A DNA stretch of 64,000 nucleotides from Streptomyces olivaceus (GTDB taxonomy: Bacteria > Actinomycetota > Actinomycetes > Streptomycetales > Streptomycetaceae): positions 62,001-126,000 of the forward strand of contig NZ_JOFH01000022.1 of NCBI RefSeq assembly GCF_000721235.1. Direction: 5' to 3'. Below the pieces are notes generated by a model, which worked only from the letters and a program-made list of their open reading frames with translations, did no database searches and was not told the DNA's origin. The position numbers and the translations under genes were made by a program. How positions within the stretch are numbered: the stretch's first letter is position 1; each line of letters opens with the position of its first letter. Of this stretch, positions 15,930 to 25,220 are shown in pieces.

Positions 15930-16679
15930 TCACGTGGCGTCCAGGGTGACTGTGAACGAGAACCGGTCGCCCCGGTAGTGGATGACGGCCACGTCGAGGA
16001 CCTGGCCCGCGGTGTCGTAGGTGATGCCCGTGTAGTGCAGGATCGGGCTGAGCAGCGGGACTTGGAGCAGCCGCGCCGTCTCCGGGTCCGCGAGCCGGGC
16101 CTCCACGGTGTCCGTGATCCGGCTGATGCCGGTGCCCACCACGTCCCGCAGCACCTTGGTCATCGGCCGGCGGGCCAGGTCGTCCGGGTCGATACGGGCG
16201 GCCAGTTCGGGACGGACGTAGTTGCGGGCGTGGTTGGTGGGCTCGCCGGTCTGCTCGTCGCAGCGCAGCCGGTGGTACGCCGCCACCTCGGACAACCCCG
16301 GGAAACTGTCGGCCAGTCCGGGCGGCACGGGCACGCTGCCGTGGTCCAGCAGCTCGGCCTTCATGCCCGACTGCTGGGCCACGATGGCGTCCACCGAGCC
16401 CAGCAGCCGCACCGGCGCGCCCCGCCGGGCGTCCGGATCGATGAACGTGCCGCGCCGGCGGTGGCGGGTGATCAGGCCCTCGTCCTCCAGCTCCTTCAGT
16501 GCCTGCCGCATGGTCAGCACGCTCACCCCGTAATGACCGGCCAGCTGCTCCTCGGTGGGCAGGCGCAGCGGATCCCGGGGCGAGCGGCCGAGTATCGAGG
16601 CGCGCAGCGACTGCGACACCTGGTACCACAGCGGCAGCTTGCGGTTCAGGACGATGGAGTCCGGCGCGAAGGAGGTCAC
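15930..16679 (-). CDS. GntR-family regulator (HutC/UTRA type)
   Basis: A 249-residue protein with an N-terminal winged helix (RKLPLWYQVSQSLRASIL ... LPTEEQLAGHYGVSVLTMRQALKELEDEGLITRHRRRGTFI, about 12-75) and a C-terminal UTRA effector domain (VAAYHRLRCDEQTGEPTNHARNYV onward). The only usable in-frame start is GTG 16679, which lies 26 bp after the homogentisate dioxygenase stop, so the two are likely co-transcribed. I infer a role in controlling tyrosine/homogentisate catabolism. Confidence 0.88.
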   Translation of the reverse strand: MTSFAPDSIVLNRKLPLWYQVSQSLRASILGRSPRDPLRLPTEEQLAGHYGVSVLTMRQALKELEDEGLITRHRRRGTFIDPDARRGAPVRLLGSVDAIVAQQSGMKAELLDHGSVPVPPGLADSFPGLSEVAAYHRLRCDEQTGEPTNHARNYVRPELAARIDPDDLARRPMTKVLRDVVGTGISRITDTVEARLADPETARLLQVPLLSPILHYTGITYDTAGQVLDVAVIHYRGDRFSFTVTLDAT

Positions 16680-16705
16680 GGGCCATCCGTACCGGTCGGC
16701 ATTCC

Positions 16706-18055
<1,350 letters not shown>

Positions 18056-18247
18056 CGATCGCTCCCTCGCCGTCCGGCTGCTCCCCGATTCCTGTGGGAC
18101 ACCGTAGGATTGCGGTTTCCCGTGCGCAAGAGGGCGTGCGGCCGCCCGGCGCCTCCGTCTCCCGTCGCGCCCCGGCCCTCTCCGCCTCCCCCTTGAGGAT
18201 GACCGGAACCAGGCCCCGGGGGGATCCGGACTGTCGGACCCGTGTTC

Positions 18248-18253
18248 TAGTCT
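18248..18253 (+). promoter_or_regulatory. -10 element of a leaderless promoter
   Basis: TAGTCT is followed by exactly 6 nt and then the ATG at 18260. This is ideal spacing for transcription starting at the A of the start codon. Confidence 0.6.
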
Positions 18254-18259
18254 CACGTC

Positions 18260-18946
18260 ATGTCGTGGACGCGGAGAATGCCCGCCGTGCTCGCGGTCTG
18301 TGTCCTGCTGTTGACCGGATCCGCGAGCTGCGGTTCCGGTGACGGCGGTGAACCGGACGCCGGGACGTCGGCCGCACCGGTGGGCAGGCTGCTCGACGCC
18401 ACCGACGAGGAGGGCCGGCGCTACCGCGAGGTGGACGCCGAGCGGGCGCCCGAGGTCGGGATCGAGGTGCAGCCCGAGAGCGACGACAGCTGGGACGTCC
18501 GCCTGACCCCGAGCGGCTTCCGGTTCTCCCGGGCCGGCGCCGGGACCGAGGCGGTGGCGGGCCGCGGCACCGCCCGCCTCTTCCTCGACGGCGACTTCCT
18601 CACGCACCTGCGCGGCCCCGTGTACCACCTCGCCGCCGACCTCGTCCCGCGCGGCACCCACCAGGTCACCGTCCGGCTCTACGCCGACGACGACACCGTC
18701 TGGGCCGTCGACGGCGAACCCGTCGAGAGCACGGCGGACATCACGGCCTCGGACGCGGAGCCGACGGGGGCGACGGAGCCGGGGGACATCACCGGGACGC
18801 CGGAGACCGAGGACGGCGGCGAGGGCGGCGCGGCACCGCAGGGGGCGGCCGGCGTGCCGGGCGGGGCTGGCCTGCCGGGCGGGGCCGGTACGCCGGGCGG
18901 GGTTGATCCGGCGGGCGCGGCTGCGGCCGGCGTGACGGCATCATGA
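18260..18946 (+). CDS. Putative lipoprotein with Gly-rich tail
   Basis: A 228-residue protein. The N-terminus ([20 protein letters not shown]) is a lipoprotein-like signal, and SASC gives a slightly non-canonical lipobox with Cys24. The middle is a beta-rich globular domain of unknown type (about 40-155) containing [20 protein letters not shown] and [24 protein letters not shown]. The last 60 residues are Pro/Gly/Ala-rich imperfect repeats ([17 protein letters not shown]). It is leaderless, and its stop overlaps the ATG of the next TetR gene (ATGA), an unusual pairing of envelope protein and regulator. Confidence 0.75.
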   Translation: MSWTRRMPAVLAVCVLLLTGSASCGSGDGGEPDAGTSAAPVGRLLDATDEEGRRYREVDAERAPEVGIEVQPESDDSWDVRLTPSGFRFSRAGAGTEAVAGRGTARLFLDGDFLTHLRGPVYHLAADLVPRGTHQVTVRLYADDDTVWAVDGEPVESTADITASDAEPTGATEPGDITGTPETEDGGEGGAAPQGAAGVPGGAGLPGGAGTPGGVDPAGAAAAGVTAS

Positions 18947-19560
18947 GCGCCGTGCCCCACGCGACCCCGCTCCGTCGCGCGCCCGTACAGCGCCGCAGTG
19001 CCGAACGGCTGACCCGCATCCTCGACGCGTGCGCCGACCTGCTCGACGAGGTCGGCTACGACGCGCTGAGCACCCGGGCCGTGGCGCTCCGTGCCGACGT
19101 GCCCATCGGCTCGGTGTACCGCTTCTTCGGCAACAAGCGGCAGATGGCCGACGCGCTGGCCCAGCGGAACCTGGAGCGCTACGCGGAACGCGTCACCGAG
19201 CGCCTCACGGAGGCCGCCGACGGCGGCTGGCGCGACGCGCTGGACGCGGTGCTCGACGAGTACCTGGCGATGAAGCGGACCGCGCCCGGCTTCTCCCTGA
19301 TCGACTTCGGCAACCAGATCCCGGTCGGCGACCGCCGCTCCGTCCCCAACCACCGGGTCGCCGAACGGCTCACCGAGCTGCTCTCCGGCTACCTGGGCCG
19401 CCGCCCCGACGACGACCTGCGCCGCGTCTTCCTCGTCGCCGTCGAGACCGCCGACACCCTCGTCCAGCTCGCCTTCCGGGTCGCGCCCGACGGGGACGAC
19501 CGGATCATCGAGGAGGCCCGGGAACTGCTGCGGGCGTATCTGGGGCGCGTACTCGACTGA
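18943..19560 (+). CDS. TetR-family regulator
   Basis: A 205-residue TetR protein. The helix-turn-helix is RSAERLTRILDACADLLDEVGY ... STRAVALRADVPIGSVYRFFGNK (about 18-65), followed by a TetR_C_7-like ligand domain. It is translationally coupled to the lipoprotein gene upstream. A palindrome of TetR-operator type lies 103 bp downstream, in front of the molybdopterin oxidoreductase gene, making that gene a candidate target. Confidence 0.9.
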   Translation: MSAVPHATPLRRAPVQRRSAERLTRILDACADLLDEVGYDALSTRAVALRADVPIGSVYRFFGNKRQMADALAQRNLERYAERVTERLTEAADGGWRDALDAVLDEYLAMKRTAPGFSLIDFGNQIPVGDRRSVPNHRVAERLTELLSGYLGRRPDDDLRRVFLVAVETADTLVQLAFRVAPDGDDRIIEEARELLRAYLGRVLD

Positions 19561-19662
19561 CCCGACCGCCGGTCGAGCCGGCCGGCCGTGCCGCCGTTCA
19601 GCGGCGGCTCTCAGCGGCGGCTTCCAGTGGCGGCGTTCCTCGACCCGCGAGCCCTCCCCAAC

Positions 19663-19682
19663 ATGCCTACCGGTCGGTATGC
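19663..19682. promoter_or_regulatory. TetR-type operator upstream of the oxidoreductase
   Basis: ATGCCTACCGGTCGGTATGC, an imperfect palindrome centred on CCGG. It differs by one base from the operator at 43554-43573. It lies 41 bp before the GTG of the molybdopterin oxidoreductase gene. Confidence 0.65.
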
Positions 19683-19723
19683 TCACCGTCAGAGAGCGCC
19701 ACCGCCGCCTTCCGGGAGGACCC

Positions 19724-21967
19724 GTGTCCCGCACCGCCCTGCGAATCTGCCCCTTGTGCGAGGCCACCTGCGGCCTGACCCTCACCGTCGACGGCACCGC
19801 GGTCACCGCCGCCCGCGGCGACCGCGACGACGTCTTCAGCCGCGGCTTCATCTGCCCCAAGGGCGCCTCCTTCGGCGCCGTCGACTCCGACCCCGACCGG
19901 CTGCGCACGCCCCTGGTGCGCCGGGACGGCCAACTGCGCGAGGCCACCTGGGAGGAGGCCTTCGACGCGGTCGCCGCCGGTGTCCGCCCCGTCGTCGAGC
20001 GGTACGGGCCGCACGCCGTCGGCGTCGTCCTCGGCAACCCCAACGTCCACACCGTGGCCGGCGCCCTCTACCCGCCCCTCCTGCTCGGCGCCCTCGGCAC
20101 CCGCAGCCTCTTCACCGCGTCCACCGTCGACCAGATGCCCAAGCACGTCTCCAGCGGACTGCTCTTCGGCGACGCGAACGCCATCCCGGTGCCCGACCTC
20201 GACCGCACCGACCACCTGCTGCTCATCGGCGCCAACCCCCTGGAGTCCAACGGCAGTCTGTGCACCGCCCCCGACTTCCCCGGCCGGCTCAAGGCGCTCG
20301 GGGCCCGCGGCGGCACCCTCACCGTCGTCGACCCGCGCCGCACCCGCACCGCGAAACTCGCCGACCGGCACGTGGCGATCCGCCCCGGCACCGACGCGCT
20401 GCTGCTCGCCGCGATGGTCCATGTGCTGTACGAGGAGGACCTGGTCGACCTCGGCGGCCTCGCCCCGCACGTCACGGGCACCGACGACGTCGAGGCCGCC
20501 GTCGCCGGCTTCACCCCCGAGTCCGTCGCCGCCGCCTGCGACGTGGACGCCGGCGTGATCCGCGCCCTGGCCCGCGAGCTCGCCGCCGCCCGCACCGCCG
20601 CCGTCTACGGCCGCATCGGCAGCTGCACCGTCCCGCACGGCACCCTCGCCAGCTGGCTCGTGGACGTCCTCAACATCCTCACCGGCAACCTCGACCGTCC
20701 GGGCGGCGCCCTCTTCCCGCAGGCCGCCACCGACCGCACCCCGCGCCCCGCCGGGCCCGGCCGCGGATTCGCGCTCGGCCGCTGGCACTCCCGGGTGAGC
20801 GCCCACCCCGAGGCCAAGGGCGAACTGCCCCTGTCCGCGCTCGCCGAGGAGATCGACACCGCCACCGGCACCGGCGAACCCGTCCGCGCGCTGCTCGCGC
20901 TCGCCGCCAACCCCGTCCTGTCCGCGCCCGACGGCGACCGGCTCGACAAGGCGCTGGGCTCGCTCGACTTCATGGTGAGCGTCGACCCGTACCTCAACGA
21001 GACCTCGCGCCACGCCCACGTCGTCCTCCCGCCGCCCCCGCCCGCGCAGAGCCCGCACCACGACTTCGCCTTCAACACCCTCGCCGTGCGCAACCAGGTC
21101 CGCTACACCCGCCCCGCCGTCCCGCCGGAGCCCGGCAGGATGGCCGAGACGGAGATCCTCGCCCGGCTGACCCTGGCCGTCGCCGGCCGGCACGGCGCCG
21201 ACCCGGCCGCCGTCGACACCATGGTGATCGAGCAGACCCTCGGCAAGGCCGTACGGGAGCCGCACTCACCCGTGCACGGCCGCGACCCGGGCGAGCTGGC
21301 CGCCCTGCTCACCGGCGAGAACGGCCCCGAGCGGCGGCTCGACCTGATGCTGCGCCTGGGCCCCTACGGCGACGGCTTCGGCGTACGACCGGACGGCCTG
21401 ACCCTCCAGCGCCTCCTCGCCCACCCGCACGGCATCGACCTCGGCCCGCTGCGTCCGCGCCTGCCGCAGCCGCTGAGGACCCGCAGCGGCAAGGTGGAGC
21501 TGCTGCCGGAGCCCATCGCCGCCGACCTGCCCCGACTCGCGCGGGCCCGCGACGAGCGCCCCGCCGGGCTCGTCCTCGTCGGCCGCCGCCACCTGCGGTC
21601 CAACAACAGCTGGATGCACAACATCCCCGCCCTCACCGGCGGCTCCAACCGCTGCACCCTGCATGTCCACCCCGACGACGCCGACCGCCTCGGCCTGCGT
21701 GACGCCCGGCCCGTGCGCGTGAAGGGACCCGGGGGAGAGGTGACCGTCCCCGCCGAGGTCACCGACACCGTCCGGCCCGGCGTGGTCAGCCTCCCGCACG
21801 GCTGGGGCCACGACCGCCCCGGCACCCGCACGCGGCACGCCGCCACCGATCCCGGCGTCAACGTCAACCAGCTCCTCGACGGCAGCGCGCTCGACCCGCT
21901 CTCGGGCAACGCGGTCCTCAACGGCGTACCCGTCGAGCTGACGCCACTGACCGGCGCACAGCTGTGA
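19724..21967 (+). CDS. Molybdopterin-dependent oxidoreductase (FdhF/NasA-like)
   Basis: A 747-residue enzyme of the molybdopterin bis-MGD oxidoreductase family. The N-terminal [4Fe-4S] ligands appear as C-x2-C-x3-C in CPLCEATCG, with a fourth Cys in GFICPKG. The MGD-binding regions (VVLGNPNVHTVAG, LIGANPLESNG, LTGNLDRPGGA) and a C-terminal molydopterin dinucleotide-binding domain (GRRHLRSNNSWMHN to SLPHGWGHDRPGT) are complete. I see no obvious Cys or Sec where formate dehydrogenases and nitrate reductases have their Mo ligand. No electron-transfer subunit or FdhD is adjacent. The substrate is unknown. The GTG start has GGGAGGA 4-5 nt upstream. Confidence 0.87.
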   Translation: MSRTALRICPLCEATCGLTLTVDGTAVTAARGDRDDVFSRGFICPKGASFGAVDSDPDRLRTPLVRRDGQLREATWEEAFDAVAAGVRPVVERYGPHAVGVVLGNPNVHTVAGALYPPLLLGALGTRSLFTASTVDQMPKHVSSGLLFGDANAIPVPDLDRTDHLLLIGANPLESNGSLCTAPDFPGRLKALGARGGTLTVVDPRRTRTAKLADRHVAIRPGTDALLLAAMVHVLYEEDLVDLGGLAPHVTGTDDVEAAVAGFTPESVAAACDVDAGVIRALARELAAARTAAVYGRIGSCTVPHGTLASWLVDVLNILTGNLDRPGGALFPQAATDRTPRPAGPGRGFALGRWHSRVSAHPEAKGELPLSALAEEIDTATGTGEPVRALLALAANPVLSAPDGDRLDKALGSLDFMVSVDPYLNETSRHAHVVLPPPPPAQSPHHDFAFNTLAVRNQVRYTRPAVPPEPGRMAETEILARLTLAVAGRHGADPAAVDTMVIEQTLGKAVREPHSPVHGRDPGELAALLTGENGPERRLDLMLRLGPYGDGFGVRPDGLTLQRLLAHPHGIDLGPLRPRLPQPLRTRSGKVELLPEPIAADLPRLARARDERPAGLVLVGRRHLRSNNSWMHNIPALTGGSNRCTLHVHPDDADRLGLRDARPVRVKGPGGEVTVPAEVTDTVRPGVVSLPHGWGHDRPGTRTRHAATDPGVNVNQLLDGSALDPLSGNAVLNGVPVELTPLTGAQL

Positions 21968-22048
21968 CTCCCGCACTCCCGAGGCTGTGACCTGGAGTTC
22001 TGCGCTTATTGCTCGCATGTCAACGTCTTGTTAACGCGACTTCGAGGC

Positions 22049-22105
22049 ACCTAACGTCGCTCGCACCGCCTGCCCCGGTGGAATGTTCAAGGGCGAACGT
22101 TAGGT
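22049..22105. promoter_or_regulatory. Inverted repeat upstream of the citrate-type transporter
   Basis: Perfect 9-bp arms ACCTAACGT (22049-22057) and ACGTTAGGT (22097-22105), spaced 39 bp, ending 8 bp before the ATG. The second arm overlaps the expected ribosome-binding position, so it could be an operator or RNA control element. Confidence 0.5.
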
Positions 22106-22113
22106 ACTCACTC

Positions 22114-23562
22114 ATGCTGACCCTCCTCGGCTTCGCCATGATCGCGACCTTCCTGGTCCTGATCATGATGAAGAAGATGTCGCCGATCGCGGCGCTCGTG
22201 CTGATCCCCGCGCTGTTCTGCGTGTTCGTCGGCAAGGGCGCCCACCTCGGCGACTACGTCATCGACGGCGTGTCCAGCCTCGCCCCCACCGCGGCGATGC
22301 TCATGTTCGCGATCGTCTACTTCGGAGTGATGATCGACGTCGGGCTCTTCGACCCGATCGTCCGGGCCATCCTGAAGTTCTGCAAGGCAGACCCGATGCG
22401 CATCGTCGTCGGTACGGCACTGCTCGCCGCGATCGTCTCCCTGGACGGCGACGGCTCCACCACCTTCATGATCACGGTCTCGGCCATGTACCCGCTGTAC
22501 AAGCGGCTGAAGATGAGCCTGGTCGTGATGACCGGCGTCGCCGCGATGGCCAACGGCGTGATGAACACGCTGCCCTGGGGCGGCCCCACCGCCCGCGCCG
22601 CCACCGCGCTGAAGGTCGACGCCACTGACATCTTCGTCCCGATGATCCCGGCCCTGGCCGTCGGTCTGCTCGCGGTCGTCGTGCTGGCGTACGTGCTCGG
22701 TCTGCGCGAGCGCAGGCGGCTGGGCACGCTGTCGCTGGACAAGGCGCCGGCGCGGGAGCCGGAGCCGGAGACCGAGACGGTGCTGGTCGGTGCCGGTGCC
22801 GGTGCCGGTGCCGGTGCGGGTGCCGGTGCGGGCGCTCGTGCGGGCGGGGGCGGTGCCGGTGCCGCGCACGGCGGTCCGGGCGGCGGCGCGGGCGACACCG
22901 GCGAGGCCGCAGAGGAGGAGTTCCAGGGACTCGACCCGAACCGGCCCACCCTGCGCCCCAGGCTGTACTGGTTCAACGCGCTGCTCACGGTCGCCCTGCT
23001 CACCTCCATGATCATGGAGCTGCTGCCGATCCCGGTGCTCTTCCTGCTCGGCGCCGCGCTCGCGCTCACCGTGAACTTCCCGCACATCCCCGACCAGAAG
23101 GCCCGCATCGCCGCCCACGCCGACAACGTGCTCAACGTCTCCGGCATGGTCTTCGCCGCGGCCGTCTTCACGGGCGTCCTGACCGGCACCGGCATGGTCG
23201 ACCACATGGCCAACTGGCTCGTGGACACGATCCCCGAGGGCATGGGCCCGCACATGGGCCTCGTGACCGGCCTGCTGAGCCTGCCGCTCACGTACTTCAT
23301 GTCGAACGACGGTTTCTACTTCGGCGTCCTGCCGGTGCTCGCCGAGGCCGGGCAGGCGCACGGCGTGTCGACGCTGGAGATCGCCCGCGCCTCGATCGTC
23401 GGGCAGCCGCTGCACATGTCCAGCCCGCTGGTCCCGGCCGTCTACGTCCTGGTCGGCATGGCCAAGGTCGAGTTCGGCGACCACACGCGGTTCGTCGTGA
23501 AGTGGGCGGTCCTGGTGAGCCTGGTGGTGCTCGCGTCGGGCATCCTGTTCGGCATCGTCTGA
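22114..23562 (+). CDS. citM: CitMHS-family citrate:metal symporter
   Basis: A 482-residue membrane protein with about 11-12 transmembrane segments. It matches the CitMHS family, which imports citrate complexed with Mg2+, Ca2+ or other divalent metals. Characteristic stretches are SLDGDGSTTFMITVSAMYPLYKRL, NTLPWGGPTARAATAL and TYFMSNDGFYFGVLPVLAE. The central cytoplasmic loop is expanded by a Gly-Ala repeat (about residues 226-246) and acidic sequence. ATG 22114 is preferred because upstream in-frame codons run through the inverted repeat. The family makes citrate uptake likely; the preferred metal is not visible. Confidence 0.9.
   Translation: MLTLLGFAMIATFLVLIMMKKMSPIAALVLIPALFCVFVGKGAHLGDYVIDGVSSLAPTAAMLMFAIVYFGVMIDVGLFDPIVRAILKFCKADPMRIVVGTALLAAIVSLDGDGSTTFMITVSAMYPLYKRLKMSLVVMTGVAAMANGVMNTLPWGGPTARAATALKVDATDIFVPMIPALAVGLLAVVVLAYVLGLRERRRLGTLSLDKAPAREPEPETETVLVGAGAGAGAGAGAGAGARAGGGGAGAAHGGPGGGAGDTGEAAEEEFQGLDPNRPTLRPRLYWFNALLTVALLTSMIMELLPIPVLFLLGAALALTVNFPHIPDQKARIAAHADNVLNVSGMVFAAAVFTGVLTGTGMVDHMANWLVDTIPEGMGPHMGLVTGLLSLPLTYFMSNDGFYFGVLPVLAEAGQAHGVSTLEIARASIVGQPLHMSSPLVPAVYVLVGMAKVEFGDHTRFVVKWAVLVSLVVLASGILFGIV
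22789..22830 (+). repeat. Hexanucleotide repeat inside the transporter gene
   Basis: Seven tandem GGTGCc/g units coding for alternating Gly-Ala in a cytoplasmic loop. Being 6 bp, length changes would not shift the frame. Confidence 0.75.
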
Positions 23563-23620
23563 TCATCGGACCGGTTATCGCCCACCGCGCGGGAGCCGGA
23601 CACCCAGGAAGGACACGATC

Positions 23621-24874
23621 ATGGCGCCCGGTGGGAACCGCGGCTGGCTGCTCCGCCTCGTCATCGCCTTCGGCTTCGCGCAGGGGGCGGTGTCGATGGC
23701 CCGGCCCGCCGTCTCCTACCGGGCCCTCGCACTGGGCGCCGACGAGCGGGCGGTCGGCGTCATCGCCGGCGTGTACGCCCTGCTGCCGCTGTTCGCCGCC
23801 GTACCGCTGGGCCGCCGCACCGACCACGGCCGCTGCGCGCCCCTGCTGCCCGTGGGTGTGGTGCTCATCGCGGGCGGTTGCGCGCTGAGCGGGGCCGCGG
23901 GGTCGCTGTGGACGATGGCGCTGTGGAGCGGCGTCATGGGCCTCGGACACCTCTGCTTCGTCATCGGCGCCCAGTCACTGGTGGCCCGACAGTCCGCGCC
24001 GCACGAACAGGACCGCAACTTCGGCCACTTCACCATCGGCGCCTCGCTCGGCCAGCTCGTCGGCCCCATCGCGGCGGGCGCGCTGATCGGGGGCCCCGAC
24101 ATGGCGGGCAGCAGTGCGCTCGCCCTGGTCGTGGCGGGCGCGGGGGCGGCCGTCGCCTTCACGTCCCTGTGGCGCATAGAGCACCCGCGCGCCGCCGGGT
24201 CCCGCAGGGAGCCGGGGCCGCGCGTCCCCGTGGGCGGCATCCTGCGGGCCCGCGGCGTACCCGCGGGCATCCTGATCAGCCTCTCCGTGCTGTCCGCGAC
24301 CGACATCCTCACCGCCTACCTGCCGGTGGTCGGCGAGCACCGGGGCATCTCCCCGGCCGTGATCGGCGTACTGCTGAGCCTGCGCGCGGCGGCCACCATC
24401 GCCTGCCGGCTGGTGCTGACGCCCCTGCTGCGGCTGCTGGGCCGCACGGCGCTGCTGACGGCCACGTGTCTGCTGGCCGCCCTGCTGTGCGCCGGGGTCG
24501 CGCTGCCGGTGCCGGTGTGGGCGCTCGGGTTGATGCTGGTCGCCCTCGGTTTCTGCCTCGGTGTCGGCCAGCCGCTGTCCATGACGACGGTCGTCCAGGC
24601 GGCCCCCGACGAGGCGCGCTCCACGGCTCTCGCCCTGCGCCTGACCGGCAACCGCCTCGGCCAGGTCGCCGCGCCCGCCGCCGCCGGCCTGATCGCGGGC
24701 GTCGCGGGCGTGGCCGCACCCTTCGTGATGCTGGGGGCGCTCCTCCTGTGCTCGTCGGGCATCGCCCTGCGGGCCCCCGCGGTGGACGCGGCCGTTCCGC
24801 GGCGCGCGGCCGTCGGGCAGGATGGCCCGGACGCGGCCGGGGAACGCCGGTCGTGCCGGGAAGCGAAGGGCTGA
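23621..24874 (+). CDS. MFS transporter
   Basis: A 417-residue major facilitator with about 12 transmembrane segments. The loop 2-3 motif is present in modified form as PLGRRTDHGRCAPLLP. RARGVPAGILISLSVLSATDILTAYLPV starts the second half. The layout is that of small-molecule exporters of the drug:H+ antiporter type. An AAGGAC site precedes the ATG. It follows the citrate transporter by 58 bp and is 2 bp ahead of a small membrane protein gene. The substrate is unknown. Confidence 0.85.
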   Translation: MAPGGNRGWLLRLVIAFGFAQGAVSMARPAVSYRALALGADERAVGVIAGVYALLPLFAAVPLGRRTDHGRCAPLLPVGVVLIAGGCALSGAAGSLWTMALWSGVMGLGHLCFVIGAQSLVARQSAPHEQDRNFGHFTIGASLGQLVGPIAAGALIGGPDMAGSSALALVVAGAGAAVAFTSLWRIEHPRAAGSRREPGPRVPVGGILRARGVPAGILISLSVLSATDILTAYLPVVGEHRGISPAVIGVLLSLRAAATIACRLVLTPLLRLLGRTALLTATCLLAALLCAGVALPVPVWALGLMLVALGFCLGVGQPLSMTTVVQAAPDEARSTALALRLTGNRLGQVAAPAAAGLIAGVAGVAAPFVMLGALLLCSSGIALRAPAVDAAVPRRAAVGQDGPDAAGERRSCREAKG

Positions 24875-24876
24875 GC

Positions 24877-25080
24877 ATGCTCCTGATCATTCTGTACGTG
24901 GTCCTCGTCCTCGTCGTCGGCGGCTGTGCCTGCGTCGTGTGGGCCGCCCGCGGCGGCCCGGCCTGGGCCCGGGGGATCGCCACAGCGACGTTGGCGGCGG
25001 GCGAGCTGGTGCGCGCGCGCCCCCGCGGCGGCCGGAACAGCGGCGGCGGCACCACCATGGGCGACGGCTCGGACGGCTGA
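24877..25080 (+). CDS. Small single-span membrane protein (67 aa)
   Basis: A 67-residue protein beginning MLLIILYVVLVLVVGGCACVVWAARG, a single transmembrane helix, followed by a basic and Gly-rich tail. It starts 2 bp after the MFS stop with AAGGG upstream, so it is probably co-translated with the transporter. No domain is recognised. It could be an accessory peptide of the exporter, but this is only inferred from position. Confidence 0.65.
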   Translation: MLLIILYVVLVLVVGGCACVVWAARGGPAWARGIATATLAAGELVRARPRGGRNSGGGTTMGDGSDG

Positions 25081-25164
25081 GGCTCCGCGCGGGGCGCGCC
25101 CCCGAGAACCTCCCCTCCCGGCGGGGTGAACCGTGCCACCCTCGGCGGAGCCCCTGGTGCCGTA

Positions 25165-25183
25165 AAACTATCGGCGCTAGTTT
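25165..25183. promoter_or_regulatory. TetR-type operator upstream of the dehydrogenase pair
   Basis: The 18-bp dyad AACTATCGGCGCTAGTTT at 25166-25183 matches 14 of 18 positions of the site at 29320-29337 next to a TetR gene. It lies 37 bp before the aldehyde dehydrogenase start. Confidence 0.7.
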
Positions 25184-25220
25184 GGGGTTCGGACGACGAG
25201 GCCTGCCCGGAGGGAACGCG

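Noticed and set aside
22789..22830. Possible CRISPR or phase-variation repeat
   Set aside because: It is a 6-bp Gly-Ala coding repeat inside a membrane-protein loop and cannot shift the frame; no spacer structure.
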